In this document: positions 1 to 7,066 of the stretch, piece after piece
Numbering within the stretch: position 1 is the stretch's first letter
Layout of the letters: every line of letters begins with the position of its first letter
NCBI GenBank assembly: GCA_964457365.1
Contig: CAYWFP010000123.1
Span: 1-9,504, forward strand
Length of the DNA stretch: 9,504 bases
DNA from: CAYWFP01 sp964457365
GTDB taxonomy: Bacteria; Planctomycetota; SZUA-567
Direction of reading: 5' to 3'
Notes under the pieces: generated by a model
Told to the model about the DNA's origin: nothing
Seen by the model: only the letters and a program-made list of their open reading frames with translations
The model's database searches: none
Position numbers and translations under genes: made by a program

Positions 1-192
1 TGGCAATGGCGCCAGGCAGACGACCCGATCGCCCTAGAAGCAGAGGCGATCGCCCAACTCCAAACCCTTCTCCAGCAAGCCATCCAGCGTCAACTGGCGC
101 ATCTGCCTAGGGGCAAGGTGGGGGTGCTGCTGTCGGGGGGCTTGGACTCCTCCATTGTGGCAGCATTGCTGGTGCAGGCGGGCGTTGATGTC
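1..192 (+). CDS. Asparagine synthetase-like fragment (5' and 3' truncated)
   Basis: Frame +1 is open from the window edge. It reads a helical stretch (AQLQTLLQQAIQRQLAH, about residues 19-35) and then GKVGVLLSGGLDSSIVAALL. SGGLDSS is the ATP-binding PP-loop of asparagine synthetase-type amidotransferases, and the preceding 'LQ.LL..AI.RQL' helix is its usual neighbour. In the family this domain adenylates aspartate before amide transfer, in the cytoplasm. Only about 64 residues are present. The start is off the window, and after about GVDV (base 192) the frame runs on to a stop near 621 with no resemblance to the family. From about 184 the other strand encodes FecR sequence. The style of the fragment (short enzyme, GGCGATCGCC site) suggests a cyanobacterial source. 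The PP-loop assignment is good; the exact enzyme (AsnB or a relative in a biosynthetic cluster) and the donor are inference. Confidence 0.72.
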
Positions 193-561
193 CAGCAGGA
201 TCTCGAGAGTATCGCCGAAGCCGGTGCGGATGAAATCGCCGAGAATAACCCGGTCGCCGACACGGTAGGGGGGGCGTTCGTCGTTGCGATCCAGCGACCG
301 CGGCACGCGTCCCTGGACAAACGTCACCTCGCCCGCTTCGGTACGATCCTGGCGGGCGAGATAGCTGATACGCCTGAGCGTCTGCATGTCTTTCGCCGAG
401 GCGGTCGCGCTCAAGACCATGCAGAACGCCAGCGCCCCGAGATCCCGAACAAGCCGGGCAACCGGGGTCGACGCATCAGAACCGAATCGGTGACATCCGT
501 GTGCGGTGAGAGCAGAGAACGAACATCCGTGCGATCGCCCCGTGCACTTCGCGCGTGTCAT
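34..561 (-). CDS. FecR-domain exported protein, C-terminally truncated by the junction
   Basis: Only bases 184-561 are credible; the last 50 or so codons down to a stop at 34-36 read through foreign sequence. Residues 35-56 look like a signal peptide: arginines, a hydrophobic run LGALAFCMVLSATASA, and an AxA-type cleavage site before KDM. From about residue 77 comes a FecR pattern: GEVTFVQGRV, then YRVGDRVILGDFIRTGFGD and EILLDIN. FecR domains are periplasmic or surface beta-rich modules found in iron-signalling anti-sigma factors and also in many secreted proteins with LysM or other partners. There is no anti-sigma helix here, so FecR itself is not implied. The ATG overlaps the motE-like TGA as ATGA, with no clear Shine-Dalgarno, suggesting translational coupling. 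The first 33 residues before the signal peptide look poorly protein-like, but I see no in-frame ATG, GTG or TTG closer to it. The function in the flagellar cluster is unknown. Confidence 0.6.
   Translation of the reverse strand: MTRAKCTGRSHGCSFSALTAHGCHRFGSDASTPVARLVRDLGALAFCMVLSATASAKDMQTLRRISYLARQDRTEAGEVTFVQGRVPRSLDRNDERPPYRVGDRVILGDFIRTGFGDTLEILLDINARLHQQCCHNGGVQAPRQQHPHLAPRQMRQLTLDGLLEKGLELGDRLCF
45..54. repeat. HIP1-type palindrome GGCGATCGCC
   Basis: GCGATCGC (46-53) is the core of HIP1, the highly iterated palindrome of many cyanobacterial genomes, here with the common flanking G and C. A one-mismatch copy (CCGATCGC) lies at 25-32. Two such sites within 33 bases fit a cyanobacterial origin for this end. 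Caution: a perfect GCGATCGC also occurs at 531-538 in sequence that I assign to the flagellar genome, so the octamer is not decisive alone. Confidence 0.5.
181..195. other. Probable chimeric junction between unrelated sequences
   Basis: To the left, the plus strand encodes an asparagine-synthetase PP-loop domain that loses family resemblance at about base 192. To the right, the minus strand encodes a FecR domain that loses resemblance at about base 184 (after ILLDIN). Both genes are cut mid-domain, in opposite orientations, within the same dozen bases, and no insertion sequence or att-like repeat is visible. The left piece is about one short sequencing read long and sits at the window edge, which is typical of misassembly. 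The join is seen; its cause is inference. Confidence 0.7.
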
Positions 562-1433
562 TGCGAGGCGAGTGAATGCAAATGCTGGGCCAACTCAGCT
601 CGTTTTTTCGGATCAAGTTGACGAATAATGCTAAATGCCTTGGGTACAGGCATATAACGCAAATATTCCGCCATCTCCTTGGGACTCTTCGCGTAATGAT
701 TAGTCCCTGGAGTAGTCCATAATTTTACAACCTGGGCGGGCGGCATAGCGGCATATTTGTTTTCCATCTGCGGCAGAATCTGCCTCACCGTCTGCACGTC
801 CATGGCGCCGAAAACCTCCGCGATCGTATTTGGCGGCACATAATCGAGCAGCATACGGACGGCATCTTCGAGGCCGGCCTGGTTGGCTTGCGCGGCAATG
901 AATTGGGCGATCAACTCCGGTTCCATGGTCTTGAAGACGCGCTCGACTTTCTCGGTACGAGCGGCCATATCGGCCTTGGCCAGTTGCACCTGCTGGTTGG
1001 TCAGGTTCGCCCGGGCTTCGTCGGCCTGCTTCTTCAGGTCCTCGATTTCCTTGCGCAACGCCTTGAGCCGCTGCTCCTCCTCCTCGATCAGGGTCCGGCT
1101 CATCCGCTCGCGCTCCCGCAGGAGTTCCTCGGCCGCCTGCAGGCTTTCGGCGGAACGCGCACGGGTCTCGCGCATGCCCTCGCGGACGGCGAGGGCCTTC
1201 TCGCGCGCGGCCTCGGCCTCCTTGAGCCGCCTGTACTCCTCGATCTCGGAAAGGGAGAAGGCGTATTTCTTCTCGCCCATGACGACCTTGGCGACATCGA
1301 CGAGCTCCTCGCTGCTGACGTTCTCGGAGTACCACTGCCAGTAGAGAAACCCGGCGATAGCGATATAGTTGAAGGCCAGCACGATCATCAGCGAATAAAA
1401 CGTCGTGGTCAGCATGTTGATGGGTTTGGCCAT
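558..1433 (-). CDS. MotE/YlxF-type membrane coiled-coil protein
   Basis: A 291-residue protein with a short cytoplasmic N-terminus, one membrane segment at about 12-33, a long Glu/Arg/Lys-rich coiled coil (about 62-168), and a helical C-terminal domain (about 168-290, including KTMEPELIAQFI and MDVQTVRQILPQM). The C-terminal part resembles the MgtE N-terminal/FliG-like helical repeats. This layout is that of the MotE/YlxF family. In Sinorhizobium MotE acts as a periplasmic chaperone of MotC, and in Bacillus ylxF sits directly after fliJ, exactly this position. If the N-in topology holds, the coiled coil and C-terminal domain lie in the periplasm. The start is two bases after the fliJ stop and has GGAGG seven bases upstream, inside fliJ. 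The last 65 or so codons are clearly more AT-rich than the rest. The family call is good; the role here is inferred from position. Confidence 0.8.
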   Translation of the reverse strand: MAKPINMLTTTFYSLMIVLAFNYIAIAGFLYWQWYSENVSSEELVDVAKVVMGEKKYAFSLSEIEEYRRLKEAEAAREKALAVREGMRETRARSAESLQAAEELLRERERMSRTLIEEEEQRLKALRKEIEDLKKQADEARANLTNQQVQLAKADMAARTEKVERVFKTMEPELIAQFIAAQANQAGLEDAVRMLLDYVPPNTIAEVFGAMDVQTVRQILPQMENKYAAMPPAQVVKLWTTPGTNHYAKSPKEMAEYLRYMPVPKAFSIIRQLDPKKRAELAQHLHSLASQ

Positions 1434-1435
1434 GA

Positions 1436-1891
1436 TCAGTCCTCCTGCGTCCGGTGCCGCCGGGCCATGATGCCCAGCTCATCCAGCTCGCGCTGGGCCT
1501 CGCGCTCCTCCTCACGCGCGTGCTCATCCTGCCGCTTCTCCTTGAGAATCTCGACGCCGCGGCGGTCGCGGCGGGCGGCGATATAAACCTGGCGGCGGCG
1601 TTCGGCCTCCTGCTCGAGTTTCTTGAGCTCGTGCAGACCGACGTTGACGTGCTTGTCGATGACGTTGATGTGACGGTAGTTTTCCACCACCTGATGGAAC
1701 GCGGCGTTTTCCTGGTACAGATCGCGCACGTCCTCCTGCGTATGCAGGCGATCCTGGGCCATCTGTTCCAGATGTTGGCGCTGTTCCTCGACGGCCCGAT
1801 TGGCCACGGCGAATTCCTTCTGCTTCTCCTTCTCGATCATCTCGCGATACCGCAGCACCGCGTCGAGCTTGAACCGAAATCTGCGCGCCAT
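1436..1891 (-). CDS. fliJ: Flagellar export protein FliJ
   Basis: A 151-residue, almost wholly alpha-helical, highly charged protein starting MARRFRFKLDAVLRYREMIE. The 'F.F.L..vL..R...E...' start is the FliJ signature. FliJ forms an antiparallel coiled coil that inserts into the FliI hexamer like the gamma stalk of F1-ATPase, and it couples the ATPase to the FlhA export gate on the cytoplasmic side. The length matches the usual 140-150 residues. The C-terminus (EREAQRELDELGIMARRHR) keeps the helix and basic character. GGAGG lies seven bases before the ATG (1899-1903), which sits 18 bases after the fliI stop; the stop is followed after two bases by the motE-like ATG. This is a tightly packed operon with likely coupled translation. 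Sequence similarity in FliJ is weak in general, but position plus N-terminal motif make the call firm. Confidence 0.92.
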   Translation of the reverse strand: MARRFRFKLDAVLRYREMIEKEKQKEFAVANRAVEEQRQHLEQMAQDRLHTQEDVRDLYQENAAFHQVVENYRHINVIDKHVNVGLHELKKLEQEAERRRQVYIAARRDRRGVEILKEKRQDEHAREEEREAQRELDELGIMARRHRTQED

Positions 1892-1909
1892 CGTCTCGCC
1901 TCCGTCCCG

Positions 1910-3271
1910 CTACGGCCCGCGCGGAGCCGCCCGCGGCGCCGGCGGCGGTTTCTGCGACTCCTCGGCGAGGACCTGAAGCTGCTCGACCGTCTTCTCGTAG
2001 TCGCTGCTCTCGTTCATCTCCTGCATCAAAAACGCGTTGAGCTTCGGCATGATCTGCCGAGCGCTGTCGAGTTCGGGATTGCTCCCGGCGGCGTAGGCGC
2101 CAATATTGATCATGTCCTCGTTCTCGGCGTAGATCGCCAACGCCCGCCGCAGCACGCGCGCGGCCTGCAGCGCCTCGGGCGCGACGATCTCCACTTGCAG
2201 GCGGGAGATGCTCTCCAGGATGTCGACGGCCGGATAATGGCTGCGATGCGCCAGGCGGCGCGAGAGCCAGATATGCCCATCGAGGATCCCGCGCGCGGCG
2301 TCGGAGATCGGCTCGTTGATGTCGTCGCCTTCGACGAGGACGGTGTAGAAGCCGGTAATCGATCCCTGCGGGCTGCGGCCGGAGCGTTCCATCAGCCGCG
2401 GCATCATGGAGAAGACGCTTGGCGTGTATCCGCGCGCGGCCGCCACCTCGCCCACGGAGCTGCCGATATCGCGCTGGGCCATGGCCATGCGCGTCACCGA
2501 GTCCATCAGCAGCGCCACGTCGTGCCCTTGATCGCGATAGTACTCGGCGATGGCGGTGGCCACGAAGGGCGCGCGCACCCGCAGCGGGGCGGGTTGATCG
2601 CCGGTGGCGACGACCACGATGCTGCGCCGCAACCCCTCCTCGCCGAGTTCGCGCTCGATAAACTCGCGCACCTCGCGACCGCGCTCGCCGACGAGGGCGA
2701 TGACGCTGATCTGCGCCCGGGAGTAACGCGCGATCATTCCCAGCAGCGTCGACTTGCCGACGCCGGTGCCGGCGAAGATCCCGATGCGCTGACCGCCGCC
2801 GATGGTGAGAAAGCCATCGATGACACGCACCCGGGTGGGGAGGACCTGTTCGATGCGCGGCCGCATCACCGGATCCGGCGGATCCGCGTAGATCGAGCGC
2901 GTCGCCGTGGCGTAGAGCGGGCCCTTGCCGTCGATGGGGCGCCCCATCCCGTCGAGGACGCGCCCCAGAAGCTGCGGGCCCACCGCGACGACCTGCTGGG
3001 TCGCCACGCTCTCGACCTTGTCGCCGGGCCCGACGCCGCGCATCTCACCCAGCGGCATCAGAAGCGTGGCGTTTTCGCGAAAGCCGACCACTTCGGCCTC
3101 GACCGGCATCCCCGAGAGGCGCGCGTGCACCCGGCAGAGGCTGCCCACGGGGATGGGCATGGCGCTGGTCTCCATCACCAGCCCCACCACCAGCCGCACC
3201 CGTCCGGTCACCCGGCCGGCGAGGATATGCGGCAGCATCTCCGTCTTCTCCGTAAAGATCGATGCGCTCAT
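1910..3271 (-). CDS. fliI: Flagellum-specific export ATPase FliI
   Basis: A 453-residue F1-beta-like ATPase that energises loading and unfolding of export substrates at the flagellar type III secretion gate. An N-terminal beta-barrel domain (about 15-95) leads into the catalytic domain. This has Walker A AGTGVGKST (167-175), the GER glutamate (E196 in ALVGERGREVREFIE), Walker B DVALLMDSVTR (251-261, D257), and the following MAMAQRDIG segment typical of FliI and InvC-type ATPases. A helical C-terminal domain ends in a short Pro/Ala/Arg tail. The length is close to the family norm of about 440-460. The first ATG (3271) has no good ribosome-binding site, whereas Met12 (3236-3238) has GGAG nine bases upstream, so a start 11 residues shorter is possible. 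It lies 51 bases after fliH and 18 before fliJ. All catalytic residues I checked are intact. Confidence 0.97.
   Translation of the reverse strand: MSASIFTEKTEMLPHILAGRVTGRVRLVVGLVMETSAMPIPVGSLCRVHARLSGMPVEAEVVGFRENATLLMPLGEMRGVGPGDKVESVATQQVVAVGPQLLGRVLDGMGRPIDGKGPLYATATRSIYADPPDPVMRPRIEQVLPTRVRVIDGFLTIGGGQRIGIFAGTGVGKSTLLGMIARYSRAQISVIALVGERGREVREFIERELGEEGLRRSIVVVATGDQPAPLRVRAPFVATAIAEYYRDQGHDVALLMDSVTRMAMAQRDIGSSVGEVAAARGYTPSVFSMMPRLMERSGRSPQGSITGFYTVLVEGDDINEPISDAARGILDGHIWLSRRLAHRSHYPAVDILESISRLQVEIVAPEALQAARVLRRALAIYAENEDMINIGAYAAGSNPELDSARQIMPKLNAFLMQEMNESSDYEKTVEQLQVLAEESQKPPPAPRAAPRGP
3236..3251 (-). promoter_or_regulatory. Alternative fliI start (Met12) with ribosome-binding site
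   Basis: GGAG at 3248-3251 stands nine bases before the in-frame ATG at 3236-3238. The annotated first ATG at 3269-3271 is preceded by AGAAAACAGT, which has no Shine-Dalgarno match. FliI homologues vary in N-terminal length, so both starts are compatible with the family. Confidence 0.4.
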
Positions 3272-3322
3272 ACTGTTTTCTACGCCCGCGTGGGCGGATT
3301 TCCTTCATCCGTCATGGAATAA

Positions 3323-4201
3323 TCAGGCCGGCGTCTCCGGCGGGGGCGATGCGGAGTCGTCCTGTGGCTCGCTTGTCGTCTCCGACTCCGTCGCGGACGG
3401 TTCCGGATCCGTCGGCGGCTGGTCGCTGCTGGGCGTCCGGGAGGAGAGCGACTTCTCCACCGGCGGCGCGAAGTCCAGCGCCTCGGCGGAGGCTTCGGTC
3501 ATCTCCTTCTCCCCGACCAGGGCCCGCTCCAGCGCGGCGAACTGCTCCTCCAGGCGCATGTCCACCTCGGTCTCACGGCCGAAGAGATGCAGGCCGCCGC
3601 GGTCGATCGAGTCGTCGACCTCGATCCGCACCCGCTCCAGGTCGGTGAACGCCGCGTGCAGCCCCGGGAGTTCCGCCTCGATGACCTCGGCGTCGGCGGG
3701 ATTGACGCGGAGCATGATATCGTTGCGCTCGGTACAGAGGCCGATCGCCTCGCGCACCACCGGCAGGATCGCCTCCGGATCGACCGTGACCTCGCGCCGC
3801 ACGATGCGCCGGGCGACGGCGATAGCCAGGCGGAGCATGTCGGCCTCGGCCTGCGCCTGCAACGCGACGCGGTTCTCGTGCAGGTGGGCGAGCAGTTCCT
3901 CGAGCAGCGGCACTACGGCGTTGGTCCGCTGCACAAATTCCTCGCGCGCGGCGTTCGCGCCCTGCTTGGTTCCTTCCTTGAGTCCTTGTTGCCGACCGGC
4001 CTCCAGCCCCTCCTTCTGCCCCTTTTGGAAGCCGGATTTCTCCATGTCCGCGACCTGTTTCTGCGCGGCGTTGATGCGGTCCTGGGCGACGATGTTGGCG
4101 CGCTTGAGAATCTTCGCGGCGAGCGTGCGCACGTCCTGGAAGGTGAACGCCGAGGGCAGTTCGCCGAGATTGTCTTCTTCCTGCAGGATCGGATCGGGCA
4201 T
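3323..4201 (-). CDS. fliH: Flagellar export ATPase regulator FliH
   Basis: A 292-residue protein that binds and restrains FliI and links it to the C-ring; related to the peripheral stalk (b/delta, E subunits) of rotary ATPases. Three parts are visible. The N-terminal helical region contains glycines exactly every fourth residue at 57, 61, 65, 69, 73, 77 and 81, the GxxxG repeat typical of FliH. The core domain (about 115-230) carries RLAIAVARRIVRREV and the family 'DDSI..GG' segment (DDSIDRGGLHLFG, 196-208), with Leu where many homologues have Cys. After about residue 245 an acidic Ser/Thr/Pro/Glu tail of some 48 residues extends past the usual C-terminus. The start follows the fliG stop by 14 bases with GAGAAGAGG upstream. 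The tail is unusual and probably disordered. Identity is firm from the repeat, core and position between fliG and fliI. Confidence 0.93.
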   Translation of the reverse strand: MPDPILQEEDNLGELPSAFTFQDVRTLAAKILKRANIVAQDRINAAQKQVADMEKSGFQKGQKEGLEAGRQQGLKEGTKQGANAAREEFVQRTNAVVPLLEELLAHLHENRVALQAQAEADMLRLAIAVARRIVRREVTVDPEAILPVVREAIGLCTERNDIMLRVNPADAEVIEAELPGLHAAFTDLERVRIEVDDSIDRGGLHLFGRETEVDMRLEEQFAALERALVGEKEMTEASAEALDFAPPVEKSLSSRTPSSDQPPTDPEPSATESETTSEPQDDSASPPPETPA

Positions 4202-4215
4202 GGGCCTCTTCTCGC

Positions 4216-5247
4216 TCAGACGACGATTTCATCCTCGCCGCCGCGGCCGGCGACGATCACCTCGCCCGCTTCTTCGAGACGCCGGACGATATCGACGATC
4301 CGCTGCTGCGACTGTTCGACGTCGGAGAGGCGGGTGGGCCCCATGAACTCCATGTTCTCCTTGATCAGGCTCGAGGCGCGCTCGGACATGTTCTTGAAGA
4401 TCTTGTTCTGCAACTCCTCCGAGGCGGTCTTGAGCGCCAGGGCCAACTCGTCGTGCTCGACCTCCTTGAGCACCGCCTGGATGCCCTTGTCGTTGACGAG
4501 GATCAGGTCCTCGAAGACGAACATGAGCTTGCGGATCTGCTCGACCAGGTCCGGGTCCTCCTCCTCGAGGTTCTCCAGGATGCCCTTCTCGGTGGTCCGG
4601 TCGACGAGGTTGAGGATCTCGGCGATATTCTCCACGCCGCCGGCACGCTCGAGGTCCTGGTTGACGATGCTCGAGAGGCGCGCCTCGAGGCCCTTCTCCA
4701 CCTCGCGGATAGCCTCGGGCGTGGTCTGCTCCATGCGCGAGATGCGCTTGACGACCTCGAGCTGTTTCTTCGGCGTCAACCCCGAGAGGATCTCCGAGGC
4801 CTGTTTCGGATGCAGGTGGGCCATGATCAGCGAGATCGTCTGCGGGTGCTCGTCCATGATGAAGGTCAGGAGCGACTCGGTATCGGCCTGCTTGAGGAAG
4901 TGGAACGGCGTCTGCTGGATCGACTGCTCCAGGTCGGCGAGGATGGTCGCGGCGTCCTCGGGAGAGAGCGATTTCTCCAGCAGCATGCGGGCGTACTCGA
5001 TGCCGCCCTGCTCGACGTACTTGGCGGCCATGTAGGTCTGGTAGTATTCGCGCACGACGCTGTCGCGCACGTCGGGGGTGACCTCCTCCTCCATGCGCGC
5101 GATCTCCATCGAGAGGATCTCGATCTCCTCGGTGGAGAGATTGGCCATGATCTTGGAAGCGATGTCGGTCTCCAGCGAGACCATCAGCACCGCGGCCTTG
5201 CGCAGGCCGGTCAGCCCCTCGGTCTTCTGGATCTTCGGCATCGGCAT
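4216..5247 (-). CDS. fliG: Flagellar motor switch protein FliG
   Basis: A 343-residue rotor protein linking the MS ring (FliF) to the FliM/FliN ring and, through its C-terminal domain, contacting the stator to generate torque. The N-terminal FliF-binding domain starts LTGLRKAAVLMVSLETDIASK. The middle domain has the EHPQ motif at 133-136 (here EHPQT). A Gly-Gly containing linker follows (RAGGVENIAEILN, 201-213). The C-terminal torque domain reads LMFVFEDLILVNDKGIQ and then NMSERASSL and MGPTRLSDVE (287-310), all family hallmarks. The length matches the norm of about 330-345. GAGGT (5253-5257) lies five bases before the chosen ATG; a second ATG two codons in is less well placed. Gap to fliF is 118 bases and to fliH 14. 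Nothing is missing in the conserved regions. Confidence 0.97.
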   Translation of the reverse strand: MPMPKIQKTEGLTGLRKAAVLMVSLETDIASKIMANLSTEEIEILSMEIARMEEEVTPDVRDSVVREYYQTYMAAKYVEQGGIEYARMLLEKSLSPEDAATILADLEQSIQQTPFHFLKQADTESLLTFIMDEHPQTISLIMAHLHPKQASEILSGLTPKKQLEVVKRISRMEQTTPEAIREVEKGLEARLSSIVNQDLERAGGVENIAEILNLVDRTTEKGILENLEEEDPDLVEQIRKLMFVFEDLILVNDKGIQAVLKEVEHDELALALKTASEELQNKIFKNMSERASSLIKENMEFMGPTRLSDVEQSQQRIVDIVRRLEEAGEVIVAGRGGEDEIVV

Positions 5248-5365
5248 GGTCTACCTCGCGATTCCGACGACAGGACGGCATCTCATATCAGTGTACACGC
5301 CGGACGGGGCAATTTCCAGCACGCGCAAGCGTCATCGCCCTGCCTCCCCGACCGGCGAAGCCAGC
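5248..5365 (-). promoter_or_regulatory. fliF-fliG intergenic gap, possible internal regulatory site
   Basis: 118 bases without a gene. It contains the palindrome GTGTACAC (5291-5298) next to a short AT-rich patch (ATATCA/TGATAT), the only such patch in the gap. On the minus strand TTGCCC followed some 19-20 bases later by TATGAG is a weak promoter-like pair with poor spacing. There is no hairpin with a T-run, so no terminator. An internal promoter for fliG onward is possible but not demonstrated. Confidence 0.25.
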
Positions 5366-7066
5366 TCAGAAGCCCTCACGGCTGGTCATCCAGCGACGCA
5401 CCAGCGTGGCGGCCTTGCCCGGGTTCTCCGAGATCAACTCGCCCACCTGGTTGCGCAGCGCCTCGAAGTCGGCATGCTGCTTGTCGGCCTCGGACATCTC
5501 CGGCAGCGCCAGCTCGTACTGCTCCTCTTCGACAGCAATCTCCTCCGACGGGAGCGAGCGCTTGGCCTGCATGTAGATGAAGTAGACGGCCACCAGCAAA
5601 ATCAACAGCAGCACCAGCGGGACCATCTTGTCCTGCATGAATTCGCGGATCTGCGTCGTCGCCGAAGGAGGCAGGGGCGGCGGCTCCTGATCGGGCAGGA
5701 ACGGCACGGTGGTGATGGCGATATCGAACTGATTGGCGTCCACCCCCGGCGCCTGGCCGGCGGCGTACTTGATGCTCTTCTCCAGTTCGTCCAGTTCCGC
5801 GCCCGGCAGGTCCTGGATCGCCGACTCGAGTTCGTAGATCACCTTGTCGGTCGCCGGATCCTTGGCGGCGTTGCCTTGCGCGTCCTTGCGCGCCACGAGC
5901 GTCTCGTTGCCCTGCGCGTCCTTCTCGGTCTTGATCTTGTGCGGCAGGTGCACCACCACCGAGATGGTCTGCTTGACGATCTTCGGCGCCTGCTCGGTGT
6001 GGGTCAGTTCGTGGCTGGTGTCGTAGATGGCATCGCTGTCCTTGCGGTCATAGTCGCGTGTAACCCGGCGGCCCGGTTCGGTGAGTTCCGCCGCGCCGGC
6101 GATCTCGGGGCGCGCGCCGGTCTCCGCGCCGGGCAGGTCCTTCTGCTGATCCTTGATCGAGCGCTTGACCATGCGACTGGGAGACCCCTCGGTCACCTTT
6201 TTCTCGTCCTTGACCACCTTGGTGAAGTCCCAGGTCGTATCGACGAAGGCGAAGGCCTCGCCGCCCTTGCCGTACTGGGCGAGATACTCGCGCACCAGCA
6301 GTTCCACGCGCCGGCGGACGTTCTCGTTGGTCCGCTCGTTCATCTTCACCGCCTTGGCCGCCGCGGCGCTCATGTTGTCCGTGTCGGAGACCATGTAGTG
6401 CTCGCCGGTCTGGTCGGTGACGATGACGTCGGCCGGATGCAGCCCCGGATGGGCGTAGGCGACCATGCGGATGATCGCCTCGGCCTTGGTCTGGGTGAAC
6501 TCCTTGCCCATGGCGGTGTGGATCGAGACGGTGGCACGGGGCTTGTAGGAGGGGCGGAAGACGCCCTTCTTCGGTGTGCGGCAGTAGATCACCTTGGCCC
6601 GCTTGATCCCGTCGATGCCTTCGATCATCCACCGCAGTTCGTTCTGCAGCGCCACGCGCATGCGTTCGGCCGTGACCGGTGCGGTGTCGTTGAACTTCAC
6701 CTTCTCGAGCATCTGCTCGAAGCCCGAGGCCGAGTCGCGCGGCAGCATGTTCTGCTCGGAGAGGAAGATGATCGCCTTGCCCCGCTGCTCCAGCGGCACG
6801 TGAATCTGCCGCTCCTGCAGGTCGTACTTGGCCTTGTCGATGCCCTGGGCATGCAACTGGCCGAGCAGTTCGTTGGAATCTTCCGGAGCGACCCGCATGG
6901 GCAGCGCGACCATGCTGGTCTTCTCCCCGATCGAGCCCAGCCACGCCGCGAAGGTAAGCAGCGAAGCCACCGTGAGGATCATGGTCAGGACGCTGACGCG
7001 CTGCGTCGTGGTCATGTCGCGCAGCACGACGCGCGCATCATCCATCAACTGCCGCAGAACATCCAT
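5366..7066 (-). CDS. fliF: Flagellar MS-ring protein FliF
   Basis: A 566-residue inner-membrane protein forming the MS ring that houses the export gate and carries the rotor. One membrane segment lies at about 24-46 and a second at about 481-500, flanking a large periplasmic part. The early ring-building motif region (about 50-220) includes LEQRGKAIIFLSEQNMLP, ALQNELRWMIEGIDGIKRAKV and ARATV-like secretin-fold sequence (PRATVSIHT). The extreme C-terminus (FEALRNQVGELISENPGKAATLVRRWM, cut here by residue count: about 534-560) matches the cytoplasmic FliG-binding helices. The loop between about 285 and 415 is charged, variable, and contains two KDAQGN copies. The length is within the 530-580 range. 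AAGGGGG (7074-7080) lies seven bases before the ATG. It is divergent from enterobacterial FliF, but topology, C-terminus and position before fliG make the call firm. Confidence 0.95.
   Translation of the reverse strand: MDVLRQLMDDARVVLRDMTTTQRVSVLTMILTVASLLTFAAWLGSIGEKTSMVALPMRVAPEDSNELLGQLHAQGIDKAKYDLQERQIHVPLEQRGKAIIFLSEQNMLPRDSASGFEQMLEKVKFNDTAPVTAERMRVALQNELRWMIEGIDGIKRAKVIYCRTPKKGVFRPSYKPRATVSIHTAMGKEFTQTKAEAIIRMVAYAHPGLHPADVIVTDQTGEHYMVSDTDNMSAAAAKAVKMNERTNENVRRRVELLVREYLAQYGKGGEAFAFVDTTWDFTKVVKDEKKVTEGSPSRMVKRSIKDQQKDLPGAETGARPEIAGAAELTEPGRRVTRDYDRKDSDAIYDTSHELTHTEQAPKIVKQTISVVVHLPHKIKTEKDAQGNETLVARKDAQGNAAKDPATDKVIYELESAIQDLPGAELDELEKSIKYAAGQAPGVDANQFDIAITTVPFLPDQEPPPLPPSATTQIREFMQDKMVPLVLLLILLVAVYFIYMQAKRSLPSEEIAVEEEQYELALPEMSEADKQHADFEALRNQVGELISENPGKAATLVRRWMTSREGF
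5870..5923 (-). repeat. 18-bp direct repeat inside fliF (KDAQGN twice)
   Basis: GTTGCCTTGCGCGTCCTT at 5870-5887 recurs with one difference at 5906-5923, exactly 36 bases apart and therefore in frame. Each copy encodes KDAQGN (residues 382-387 and 394-399) in the charged periplasmic loop of FliF. This looks like a small in-frame duplication of 12 codons that has since diverged between the copies. Confidence 0.75.

Noticed and set aside
531..538. GCGATCGC in the FecR gene as evidence of cyanobacterial origin
   Set aside because: A single octamer in GC-rich DNA is expected by chance now and then, and the surrounding frame is continuous with the flagellar cluster through the ATGA overlap.
118..621. 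Plus-strand frame running from the asparagine-synthetase PP-loop to base 621 as one gene
   Set aside because: Family resemblance stops near base 192, and beyond about 184 the minus strand encodes a FecR domain. The continuation is a chance open frame past the junction.
1454..3322. Plus-strand open frame of 622 codons antisense to fliI and fliJ
   Set aside because: Same shadow effect; the minus-strand genes carry intact catalytic and family motifs over the same bases.
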